Shown: piece after piece, positions 1-7,215 of the stretch
Layout: every line of letters begins with the position of its first letter
Numbering within the stretch: the stretch's first letter is position 1
Assembly: GCA_900555735.1 (NCBI GenBank)
Contig: USMI01000030.1
Span: 1-15,952 of the forward strand
Direction of reading: 5' to 3'
Length of the DNA: 15,952 bases
DNA from: an uncultured Eubacteriales bacterium
GTDB taxonomy: Bacteria > Bacillota > Clostridia > Oscillospirales > Oscillospiraceae
Program-made: the position numbers and the translations under genes
The notes under the pieces: model-generated
Told to the model about the DNA's origin: nothing
Databases searched by the model: none
What the model saw: the letters and a program-made list of their open reading frames with translations, nothing else

Positions 1-12
1 GTGCAATCAAAA

Positions 13-70
13 ACGCAATACGCATTATCTCCGTATTAAATGCGTATTACGGAAATAATGCGTATTGCGT
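13..70. repeat. Long inverted repeat made of TGCGTATT-like units
   Basis: A 16-base arm at 13-28 is the exact reverse complement of 55-70. The pairing continues inward (30-35 with 48-53) after one mismatch at 29/54. The arms and the centre are built from repeated CGTATT/AATACG units, and a further copy follows at about 71-77. It lies upstream of the promoter. It could be the tail of an upstream intergenic element or a multi-copy protein-binding site. I see no coding sequence in 1-150. Confidence 0.7.
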
Positions 71-150
71 GCGTATTAAAGGCGTGTTAGAGATCGAACA
101 AAGTTGGACGCGATGCAGATACCTGCAACAGGTAAAATATGAGAATTTTG

Positions 151-179
151 GTGACAACTTGACAAAGGCTATCTATAAT
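151..179 (+). promoter_or_regulatory. Sigma-A type promoter of the operon
   Basis: The -35 box GTGACA (151-156) matches TTGACA at 5 of 6 positions. It is separated by exactly 17 bases from a perfect -10 box TATAAT (174-179). Transcription would begin near 185-187, leaving a leader of about 500 nt that contains the riboswitch. This is the only convincing promoter seen upstream of the ten-gene run. Confidence 0.75.
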
Positions 180-237
180 GATTATGCTTGTTATCATGGG
201 ATTTTCGTATAGCCTGTACGGAACATATATTTTGCGA

Positions 238-280
238 AGCACCATGGTGCTTTATGTTTCGCATATGCGAAACATAAAGC
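238..280. repeat. Two adjacent perfect palindromes in the 5' leader
   Basis: Positions 249-280 form a perfect 32-base palindrome (16-base arms with no spacer). It is immediately preceded and overlapped by a 14-base palindrome at 238-251 (AGCACCATGGTGCT). Both lie between the promoter and the riboswitch, so they would be transcribed. No T-run follows, so they do not look like a terminator. They could be a leader hairpin or a dimeric regulator's operator. Confidence 0.75.
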
Positions 281-313
281 TATATCAAGAGCTAAAAAGT
301 GAATAGGGTTCGC

Positions 314-552
314 TTATCCGGTGTAGCCGTTTGCTGTAAAGATCTGGTTTTCAGATCAGGCGGCGGTGTGAAAGGAATGGGGTAAAAGCCCCGCGCGACC
401 GGCACTGTGAGCGCAAGGATGCAGTTGAAGCGGCGAGAGCCGCCTGGACCAAAGTCCGCCATTGCAGGGAGTTGTCCCCTGTGAGAAGGTAAACTGCAAA
501 CGTAGAGAGTTTTCTCTCTGTGGCGTGAGTCAGGAGAATTACACTGTTCAGA
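314..552 (+). promoter_or_regulatory. Cobalamin riboswitch
   Basis: The core resembles the conserved adenosyl-/methylcobalamin aptamer. AAAGGAAT is followed by a GGGG-TAAAAG-CCCC hairpin, then GCGCGACCGGCACTGTGA at 393-410, the counterpart of the usual GCGGACCCGCCACTGTGA. The 3' B12-box-like GAGTCAGGAGAATTACA lies at 528-544. A short closing pairing GTGTA (321-325) with TACAC (540-544) is visible, and an internal peripheral stem lies in 430-500. Riboswitches of this family normally switch genes off when cobalamin is plentiful. Edges are approximate and the subclass was not determined. Confidence 0.88.
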
Positions 553-598
553 ACCTACCAGCGGGCGCTCTCTTCGTGTTTTAGCCAAAGGTAATGGT

Positions 599-638
599 AC
601 GCTGATTTTTCCATTTTATGGGATAATCAGCGTTTTTT
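599..638 (+). terminator. Intrinsic terminator in the riboswitch expression platform
   Basis: The 8-bp stem ACGCTGAT (599-606) with ATCAGCGT (626-633) has an AT-rich loop and is followed by a T-run (633-638). Its place just after the cobalamin aptamer and before the first gene suggests ligand-dependent transcription termination. Confidence 0.8.
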
Positions 639-653
639 GCTTTTGGCGCGTTT

Positions 654-680
654 GCTGGCTTTTTGGAGCCAGCTTTTTTA
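654..680 (+). terminator. Second intrinsic terminator, tandem to the first
   Basis: The stem GCTGGCT (654-660) pairs with AGCCAGC (667-673) around a 6-base loop and is followed by TTTTTT (674-679). It ends 10 bases before the ribosome site of the first gene. Two terminators 15 bases apart after one aptamer would make the off state tight. Confidence 0.8.
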
Positions 681-706
681 TTTTTCATCAGGAGGAGTAT
701 ACCCCA

Positions 707-1156
707 ATGCCCAGAAGAGCTGAAAAAAGATTTGACGGAAACACATGGTATGAGCAATATATCGTCGCCCGCACGACTGCGGCGCTGAAGGAGAAAGAGA
801 AGTCTTTTTCTGATCTTCATGCTGGGGATTCGGAGCAGGAGCTAATCCAATATGTACGGCGCTGCGCGGATGAAATGGGGTATACCCCGACCGTAAAGGA
901 GATCATCGGCGGGACCTATATCGCGCAGCGGTTCGGCGGATGGCCTGCGGTATTGAAGAAAGCGGAGCTTGTGGCGGACCATGCGTGTCCCGCCCAGACG
1001 AAACGCTATATCTTCATGAAGGAGCGTGAAGTTCAGGCTGAACTGCACCGGCAGGAACGTGAAGCCAAGCTCAAGACAAGGGCAATCAAAAATAAAATGC
1101 GCGTTCAGAAGAATACAGAAACCCAAGGATCCCCCGGCCAAGTCGAGCGGAAGTAA
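707..1156 (+). CDS. Small HNH-repeat-like (homing-endonuclease-associated repeat) protein, no nuclease domain
   Basis: 149 residues, first gene after the riboswitch. The start ATG has an AGGAGG site at 690-695. There is no signal peptide or membrane segment, so it is cytoplasmic. Residues about 45-88 (from LIQYVRRCADEMGYTPTVKE to QRFGGWPAVLKKAEL) fit the short helical repeat seen beside HNH homing endonucleases: an ELG-x-PT-like step followed by RFG-x-W-x-x-hydrophobic. That repeat is thought to bind DNA. The remaining C-terminal half is charged and helical (many K, R, E), with no HNH catalytic residues. A DNA- or RNA-binding accessory or regulatory role is possible but unproven. A GC-rich hairpin (1178-1205) separates it from the surface genes. 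The family call is by pattern and moderate; operon membership is clear from position. Confidence 0.6.
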   Translation: MPRRAEKRFDGNTWYEQYIVARTTAALKEKEKSFSDLHAGDSEQELIQYVRRCADEMGYTPTVKEIIGGTYIAQRFGGWPAVLKKAELVADHACPAQTKRYIFMKEREVQAELHRQEREAKLKTRAIKNKMRVQKNTETQGSPGQVERK

Positions 1157-1177
1157 CTGCCGCTGTCTTTCCATAGA

Positions 1178-1205
1178 GCGGGAGGGGTTTGCCGGCCCCT
1201 CCCGC
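1178..1205 (+). other. GC-rich intercistronic hairpin without T-run
   Basis: The 10-bp perfect stem GCGGGAGGGG (1178-1187) with CCCCTCCCGC (1196-1205) has an 8-base loop. No T-run follows, so it is unlikely to be an efficient intrinsic terminator. It may protect or process the mRNA between the small first gene and the scaffold gene. Confidence 0.65.
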
Positions 1206-1243
1206 CGACCTCATAACGGCAAATATTCCAAGGAGAGAAGATC

Positions 1244-4200
1244 GTGAGATACAAAGAAACGATAAAACGAGGGATATCCCTGCTGCTGATGCTGGTGCTG
1301 GCGGTCAGCCTGATCGTCCCGGCGGCCGCGGTGGATGGCGGCCGCGGCGCGGAGATGGTCGCCGCATTTGACAAGACCAGCTACAGTGCCGGAGAGACCG
1401 TCACCGTGACCTTTATGGTATACGGCGCGGATTTTGACGCGGCGGGTTTTCATGTGACGTACGACCAGAGCAGCCTGAAATATCAGAGCGTACAGGCCGG
1501 CTCTGGTTTCACCATGCCTGTATGCAAGGCACAGGAAAGTGCACTGGAGCTGATGGTGGAAAGCGATCCCGTTCAGCGGCCTGCCAGCAGCGGCACCGTT
1601 ATTGCAAAGGTAACGTTTAACGCTGTGACTGGCGGGGCGAAAACGCTGACATTTACCAGCGGCAGTGCCGCTTATCTGGAGCGGAAAAACGCCGTGGTCT
1701 ATAACGGCTATCAGGCGCTGAATGTGACCGCTGGCGTAGCGGTTGACGCAGCAGCGGATGCGGCGCTGCGTCAAGCCAAGGCCGACGCGGTGGCGCAGCT
1801 GGAAACCGATATCAACGGCAAGCTGGAGGCCGGTGTGACGGTGGCCCAGCGGGAGCTGCTGCTGCGGTGCCTGCAAAGCGGACGCGCGGCCATCCACAAC
1901 GCCGCGACTCAGGAAGCAGTAAAGGAGGCTTTGGACAAGGCTTTGGCGCAGGCGGTGGAGATCGCGGCAGAGACCACGCTGGAATTCCCGAAGCTGACGG
2001 CGCTGTATGACGCGGAGAATAACGACAGCACTACGATCGGCAATATGTATCCGTCGTTCTCACCGGATGCGACGGCGTATTTTCTCTACAGCAGCCGCCC
2101 CATCAACGGTATTCCGCGGAGCTTCAAGGGGGCGACGACATCCGGCGTGACGGTCGTATTCAACGGAGATGAAGTCTCCGTGGCAGTGAACGGTACGTTT
2201 GCGTTTGCCGTACCATTTCAGGCAATGGAAAACTGCAATACGCTGGTGCTGACGGACGAAAACACAGGATTAAGCACCACCTACGCTTTCTATAGCTTCG
2301 GCTATGGCGTCAGCGGCGGCTTCAGCAACGTCAAGGTATATGACGAGGAAGGCAACGCACCCGGTGATAAAATTCAGGAGGCCAGTCTCGGCGGTTCCAT
2401 TACGCGGTTCAGCTCCAATATTGACAAGGTACGCATTGGCTTCGACGGCAGCGCGGCGGCCAATGAGGAGCGTTTAGTGGAATTGGTGGACGGAAATGGC
2501 CGGGTGCTCCAATCTTTTATCTCCGCCTCTGGAGACAAGCCGGTGAGCCAGACCTTCCTTTCTGATGTGATCCAGCTGAAAGAGGGATTGAACTGCCTGC
2601 TGCTGCGGTATCAGGGTGTGGATAACTCCAAATGGGAGGACGGCAAACCGGTGGAAACGCCGGCCTATAAGACAAAGGCACTGATCATCAATTATGTTGA
2701 CCCCAATAATGATGACCCGGCCCTGATCGATACCGTACCGGAGAAAATGGAGTTGTTTGTCAAGGGCGTACAGGACAGCGCATCGGCAACGGCTTTGCAG
2801 GAGCTTACGTTCCAGTGGAAAGAAAAGACTGAGACAACGCCTGCCCGGTATGAGAGCACCGTGGAGCTGTCTCCGGATGATTTTGACCTAAACTACCCCG
2901 ATCAGATGATGCATCTGCGCATTGCGCTCAAGGAGGGGCAGGAGGTCACTGTTACCGGCGGCAACGATATAGCGCAGCCCCGGACACTGATGAAGGATGG
3001 GACTTACCCCATAGCCAACTATTATGAATCCTTCGGCAGTACAAATAAGCCCACCGTGATGAAAAAAGATGCCTTCACTGTGACCATCACTGTCACGGCA
3101 AAGGATGGCATTCACAAGGATACTTACTTCATCACGGTGAATAAATCCGGCCGTGCGGCGCTGGTCGTTCCGAAGATATATCAGAGCAGAGAGCTGCTTA
3201 TCGTGGCTGATCGGCCGATCCGCAATGTGCCGCTGACGTTTGATGCGGTAAGCATTACCGATGCGGAGGGCTTGCCGGTCAATACAGCTCGCGCGTTGGA
3301 GGACGGGACACTCAAGATCCAGATCACCGATCCCGCAGTTGTCAGCTGGGATGGTGAAGCGCGAAACAGCGGCAGCATCGCCGTAGACTTGCTGAAGCAG
3401 GGAAAAACCGATATCAAGCTGGTCTATGACGATGGTGTGCTTCATCTGGACGGGACAACGGTTCTGTATGTCAATTATAAAATAAATGTACTGGCTGATG
3501 CGCGCTCCGACGCGGCTGACCTGTGGACGGACGCGGAAAACGGCAAGCGCAAGTATGAGAACGGCGCGGTAGACGCCCTGAAGGACGCAATTCAGGCGGC
3601 CAATACGGTCTACGATAAATATAAGGACAAGGATCGCCGCCTGATGAACCAGACGCAGTTCGATGAGATCAACTGTGCGGTGAACGATCTCCGTGAGGCC
3701 ATCAAGACATTCCAGTATAAAGAGATAGGCGTGAGGATCGTGGAATTTGATCCGCTGCCTGATAGTGTCCTGTATCAAGTCGTAGCGCATGAAACACCTC
3801 GCTCGGAATTGAATTTGCCCGCAGAACTGGGAGCGACAGTTATCGATGAAAACGGAGAGCGCTCACACATCAATATCGAAGGGGTAGTGTGGGTCGAAAA
3901 GCCAACGTGGGTCGATGATGATCAACATGTGATTGTTGATGAATACACATTTGTATTTACCGCAGTGTTGCCGGCGGGCCATGTCCCTACAGAAGAAAGT
4001 GGAATACCAACAATAAATGTGACCCGGAAAGAACCTCTTCGGAAATTTGATATGACGAAATGGTTCTATCCGAGGGGGTGTACTGGCGACACACTGTATG
4101 TACCAGTTGGCACGGAGTTGAGCCAAATTGTTGATGTTATTTGCATGGAAACGCCCGTGGGCAATGCGGGGCTGGGGGACAGTGCAACGGTCAAAGTTCC

Positions 4201-5338
4201 TACGATCTGGGAGGATATAGACGGCTTTGATGGAAGCAAACCGGGAGGGCCATATCGGTTCAAACCTACTGTGGATGAAAAGACATTGGGTGAAAACGGT
4301 ATGTTGTTTTATTGGCGTGAAGGTGCTTCGGAGAAAGAGCGAAATAAAATCATGAAGGTCATGGTCGTAACGCCGCCAGCAATTGAGATAACGGGACTAT
4401 CAAGGGTTTCGGATATCGAAGTTACCCTGATTATGAGAGAAATGGAGAAGGGTAAGGAAGTCGAACGCTTCAACGAGCCCATTAAAATCCTTGAAAGCCA
4501 GTTCGCCAATTATCCTATACCAAATTGTTACGATAAGGACTTTGTGCGGCTTGACTGCGAGATTATCCCTCCAACATCGGTACAAACAGATGACGGCAAG
4601 TATACATATAATTTGGTGAATGACAAGTCTGAACTTACAAGCGAAACGGGGGAAAATAAGAGTAAGTATAAGATCGTCTACGAGTTGAAATCTACCAGTC
4701 TTGAGAATCTTACCATTATACCAGATAGTCTGAAGATGCAGGTGGGCGAGACGAAACAACTGACCATCAAAGAGGCTGATTTGCTGAAGGGTCGGGGAAT
4801 CACATGGGATCCTGGTGACCCTGACATTGCCGGCGTTGACAATACCGGCTTGGTTACGGCTAAGAAAGCGGGGACTGCAACTATCACAGCCACTGTTGAA
4901 ATGGATAAAGGCCCCGTTTCCAGCATCTGCACCATAACCGTTACACCGGCTGACCCCGGTGGCGGTGGCAATGGTGGCGGCGGTACGCTGAGCGGACAGG
5001 CAGCGTCCGGCGGCGGAGACTACCGCGACCTGCTGACGGATCCCCTGCCCCAGCAGGGCAGCAACGGCACGAACAAGCCCAATGCCAACACCGCGCAGGG
5101 CGCCCGGCGGCCGCAGGCCGGTACGTCTCAGACCACCGGTCAGAAGTCCGAGACCACCACGGACGCCGCCGTTCCCGGCGGCGATGACGCTGGCAGCGGC
5201 ACCACAGGCCGTGTGATCTCGGTGTCAAAGGGGGATAAATCACCCGGCTCTGCCAAGGAACTGGCGGTAATCCTGATCTCGTGCAGTGTGCTGCTGGCGG
5301 CAGGCATCTTCCGCGGGAAAAAGAGAGGGGAGGATTGA
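1244..5338 (+). CDS. Large membrane-anchored surface scaffold with cohesin-like, FIVAR and Ig-like modules
   Basis: 1364 residues. A GTG start is chosen because AAGGAGAG lies just upstream (1230-1237) and the signal peptide begins there (cleavage near residue 29). Modules in order: a cohesin-like beta domain (about 38-160, beginning FDKTSY); a helical bundle (165-240); beta-rich, partly cadherin-like modules (about 245-740); a FIVAR-like helical pair (750-830); two Big_4-like modules (about 846-925 and 940-1050, marked by YTFVFTAVLP and PYRFKPTV); a Big_2 domain (about 1152-1237); a Gly/Thr-rich linker; and a C-terminal hydrophobic helix (about 1338-1356) followed by GKKRGED. No LPXTG motif is seen, so anchoring is probably through the membrane helix. 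The cohesin could recruit the dockerin proteins encoded next. The stretch about 3720-4940 is visibly more AT-rich than its flanks. Exact partners are unknown. Confidence 0.85.
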   Translation: MRYKETIKRGISLLLMLVLAVSLIVPAAAVDGGRGAEMVAAFDKTSYSAGETVTVTFMVYGADFDAAGFHVTYDQSSLKYQSVQAGSGFTMPVCKAQESALELMVESDPVQRPASSGTVIAKVTFNAVTGGAKTLTFTSGSAAYLERKNAVVYNGYQALNVTAGVAVDAAADAALRQAKADAVAQLETDINGKLEAGVTVAQRELLLRCLQSGRAAIHNAATQEAVKEALDKALAQAVEIAAETTLEFPKLTALYDAENNDSTTIGNMYPSFSPDATAYFLYSSRPINGIPRSFKGATTSGVTVVFNGDEVSVAVNGTFAFAVPFQAMENCNTLVLTDENTGLSTTYAFYSFGYGVSGGFSNVKVYDEEGNAPGDKIQEASLGGSITRFSSNIDKVRIGFDGSAAANEERLVELVDGNGRVLQSFISASGDKPVSQTFLSDVIQLKEGLNCLLLRYQGVDNSKWEDGKPVETPAYKTKALIINYVDPNNDDPALIDTVPEKMELFVKGVQDSASATALQELTFQWKEKTETTPARYESTVELSPDDFDLNYPDQMMHLRIALKEGQEVTVTGGNDIAQPRTLMKDGTYPIANYYESFGSTNKPTVMKKDAFTVTITVTAKDGIHKDTYFITVNKSGRAALVVPKIYQSRELLIVADRPIRNVPLTFDAVSITDAEGLPVNTARALEDGTLKIQITDPAVVSWDGEARNSGSIAVDLLKQGKTDIKLVYDDGVLHLDGTTVLYVNYKINVLADARSDAADLWTDAENGKRKYENGAVDALKDAIQAANTVYDKYKDKDRRLMNQTQFDEINCAVNDLREAIKTFQYKEIGVRIVEFDPLPDSVLYQVVAHETPRSELNLPAELGATVIDENGERSHINIEGVVWVEKPTWVDDDQHVIVDEYTFVFTAVLPAGHVPTEESGIPTINVTRKEPLRKFDMTKWFYPRGCTGDTLYVPVGTELSQIVDVICMETPVGNAGLGDSATVKVPTIWEDIDGFDGSKPGGPYRFKPTVDEKTLGENGMLFYWREGASEKERNKIMKVMVVTPPAIEITGLSRVSDIEVTLIMREMEKGKEVERFNEPIKILESQFANYPIPNCYDKDFVRLDCEIIPPTSVQTDDGKYTYNLVNDKSELTSETGENKSKYKIVYELKSTSLENLTIIPDSLKMQVGETKQLTIKEADLLKGRGITWDPGDPDIAGVDNTGLVTAKKAGTATITATVEMDKGPVSSICTITVTPADPGGGGNGGGGTLSGQAASGGGDYRDLLTDPLPQQGSNGTNKPNANTAQGARRPQAGTSQTTGQKSETTTDAAVPGGDDAGSGTTGRVISVSKGDKSPGSAKELAVILISCSVLLAAGIFRGKKRGED

Positions 5339-5343
5339 GCAAA

Positions 5344-7215
5344 ATGAAATATGCAAAGCGACTTGGCGCGATCCTTCTCGCCCTGCTGCTGACAGCAGCT
5401 GCTGTATGCGGCACCGTGTCCACCGCCTATGCGGCGGACGAGCCGGACGGCTATGTGGTCATGTCCGTGGAAAAGTTGACGTTGGGGCAGGGGTTCATCA
5501 TGGAGCCGCAGCGCGTTCCCTATTATAAGGGTGAAAATCTGGCCAAGGTGCTGGATCGCGCACTGACCAGCATCGGCCGGGAGTACGAATACACCCGCAG
5601 TCTGGAGGACGGCTTCTATCTGGCTGCGGTGAAGGATCCGAACCGGCCCTCTATCGGCACAACGATACCCTCATACATACTGAATATGTGGGCGGCGGCA
5701 AAGGCCGTAAGCCCAAACATAAAGCCCATTGCCCATACCGATACCAGTGACCCTGATTTTTTGGGCGAATTTGACTATTACAGTCAGTCCGGCTGGATGA
5801 TCTCCGTCAACAACAGCTTTCCGCCGGTAGGTGCGGCAGCGGTCAACGCCGCCAATGGCTTGGTAGTACGCTGGCAGTTTTCCCTGATCGGCCTTGGTGG
5901 CGATCTGGGCGGCGGCGGTACTACGGCGGCGGGCAATGTGGAGCACATGAACCGCACCGAGCTTTACACCGTGCTGGCGGCGGTCCGGGCGGACAAGTAC
6001 CTGATGGAGGACGAAACCGTCAAAGCGGCCTATGACAAGGCGCTGGAGCTGAGCCGTGACATCACCATGAATGCAGAAGATGTGCAGACGTATCTGGACA
6101 CGATGAAAAAGGCGCTGGGCGACAACCAGATCACCGAGGTAAAGCTGTCGGCCAACGAAAGCGGCGTCCGCTCCTATGCCTATGGCACCACACTGGAGGA
6201 GGCATCACAGGGGCTGCCGACCTATCTGCTGGCCACCATTGACGGTGAAAACAAGATCATCACCGACGTGACGTGGGCGCTGGATTCCGAATTCGGTGCG
6301 CCCGGTACCTATCAGTTCCGCCCGGTCCTGCCGGAAAAATACAGCCGCTGTACGCTGACGGCGGAGCTGCCCATGATGCGGGTGACGGTTCTACCGCCCA
6401 CCGGCGACATGAACGGCGACGCGCTGCTGGATGTGCGGGATATTTCCCGCATGGCGGCCAGCGCCGGACGGACGGATCGGGCCATATGCGATCTGGACGA
6501 CAGCGGCACGGTAGCGTGGAATGACTTCCGCCTGCTGCTGAACACGCTGGGCGACAGCGTTCTGGATACCAACGGCGCGCCGGAAACGGTGCTGGAGGTG
6601 GATTTCGATAAGACGAGCTACCAGAAGGGCGACACGGCCATAGCCACGATCCGGACACCACCGGAGGCCTCTTTCGACACGTTCAGTACGGTGCTGACCT
6701 ATGATGCTGATAAGCTGGCGTTCCAGTCTCTCCGGTTGACGGAGCCGCTGATGGAGACCGCTATGCTGGAGACTGAGGGCGGCCTGCGCTTCGGTGGCGC
6801 GGCGCTGGAGGGCGCGGCGCAGAGCGACGTGATCGCCACAGTGACCTTCACCGTTCTGGCAGACGGCCCGGCGGAAGCACAGACCGCACCGGAGCAAACG
6901 GCGCTGCTGCTCAGCGGCTACTATGTGAACGCGTCTGCCACGGACCGGATGGCCTTGCTGGCCATGCCGGAGGTCGTCCTGTACGGCGATCTGAACGGTG
7001 ACGGCGAGATCGACATAACTGATGCCGGACTGCTGATCCAGTACTGCAACGGCATGCGGGAACTGACCGAAGAACAGTTGGCCGCCGCCGACCTGAATGA
7101 TGACGGTGAGGCTTCACTGGCCGATGCGGCACTGCTGGTTCAATATTGCAATGGATTGATCAACAGCTTTCCTGTTTCAATAAATGATCAAAAATTTGTT
7201 TTAGGAGGAGATTAA
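5344..7215 (+). CDS. Secreted transcobalamin-C-like (DUF4430) protein with dockerin-cohesin-dockerin modules
   Basis: 623 residues. The ATG at 5344 begins a clean signal peptide (cleavage after AYA, residue 30) and has a GGGAGG site at 5328-5333. An upstream in-frame ATG (5281) lies inside the preceding gene and is rejected. Residues about 35-165 form a DUF4430/transcobalamin beta-domain-like module with the signature GWMISVN (150-156) and a later VVRWQF strand. After this come a helical segment, a Big_4-like module (GTYQFRPVLPEKY), dockerin 1 (354-402, loops DMNGDALLDVRD and DLDDSGTVAWND), a cohesin-like domain (about 416-535, again FDKTSY) and dockerin 2 (548-610, loops DLNGDGEIDITD and DLNDDGEASLAD). 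It has no membrane anchor, so it probably attaches through dockerin-cohesin contacts. It could bind a corrinoid with its beta domain, as in intrinsic factor; binding is inferred. Confidence 0.85.
   Translation: MKYAKRLGAILLALLLTAAAVCGTVSTAYAADEPDGYVVMSVEKLTLGQGFIMEPQRVPYYKGENLAKVLDRALTSIGREYEYTRSLEDGFYLAAVKDPNRPSIGTTIPSYILNMWAAAKAVSPNIKPIAHTDTSDPDFLGEFDYYSQSGWMISVNNSFPPVGAAAVNAANGLVVRWQFSLIGLGGDLGGGGTTAAGNVEHMNRTELYTVLAAVRADKYLMEDETVKAAYDKALELSRDITMNAEDVQTYLDTMKKALGDNQITEVKLSANESGVRSYAYGTTLEEASQGLPTYLLATIDGENKIITDVTWALDSEFGAPGTYQFRPVLPEKYSRCTLTAELPMMRVTVLPPTGDMNGDALLDVRDISRMAASAGRTDRAICDLDDSGTVAWNDFRLLLNTLGDSVLDTNGAPETVLEVDFDKTSYQKGDTAIATIRTPPEASFDTFSTVLTYDADKLAFQSLRLTEPLMETAMLETEGGLRFGGAALEGAAQSDVIATVTFTVLADGPAEAQTAPEQTALLLSGYYVNASATDRMALLAMPEVVLYGDLNGDGEIDITDAGLLIQYCNGMRELTEEQLAAADLNDDGEASLADAALLVQYCNGLINSFPVSINDQKFVLGGD

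Noticed and set aside
13..77. Possible CRISPR array from the repeated CGTATT units
   Set aside because: Units are too short and irregularly spaced, with no spacers and no cas genes.
159..179. TTGACA at 159-164 as the -35 box for the TATAAT at 174-179
   Set aside because: The spacer would be only 9 bases. GTGACA at 151-156 gives the proper 17-base spacer.
2888..3790. Minus-strand open frame of 300 codons inside the scaffold gene
   Set aside because: Antisense shadow with no motif or ribosome site, inside a convincing + strand gene.
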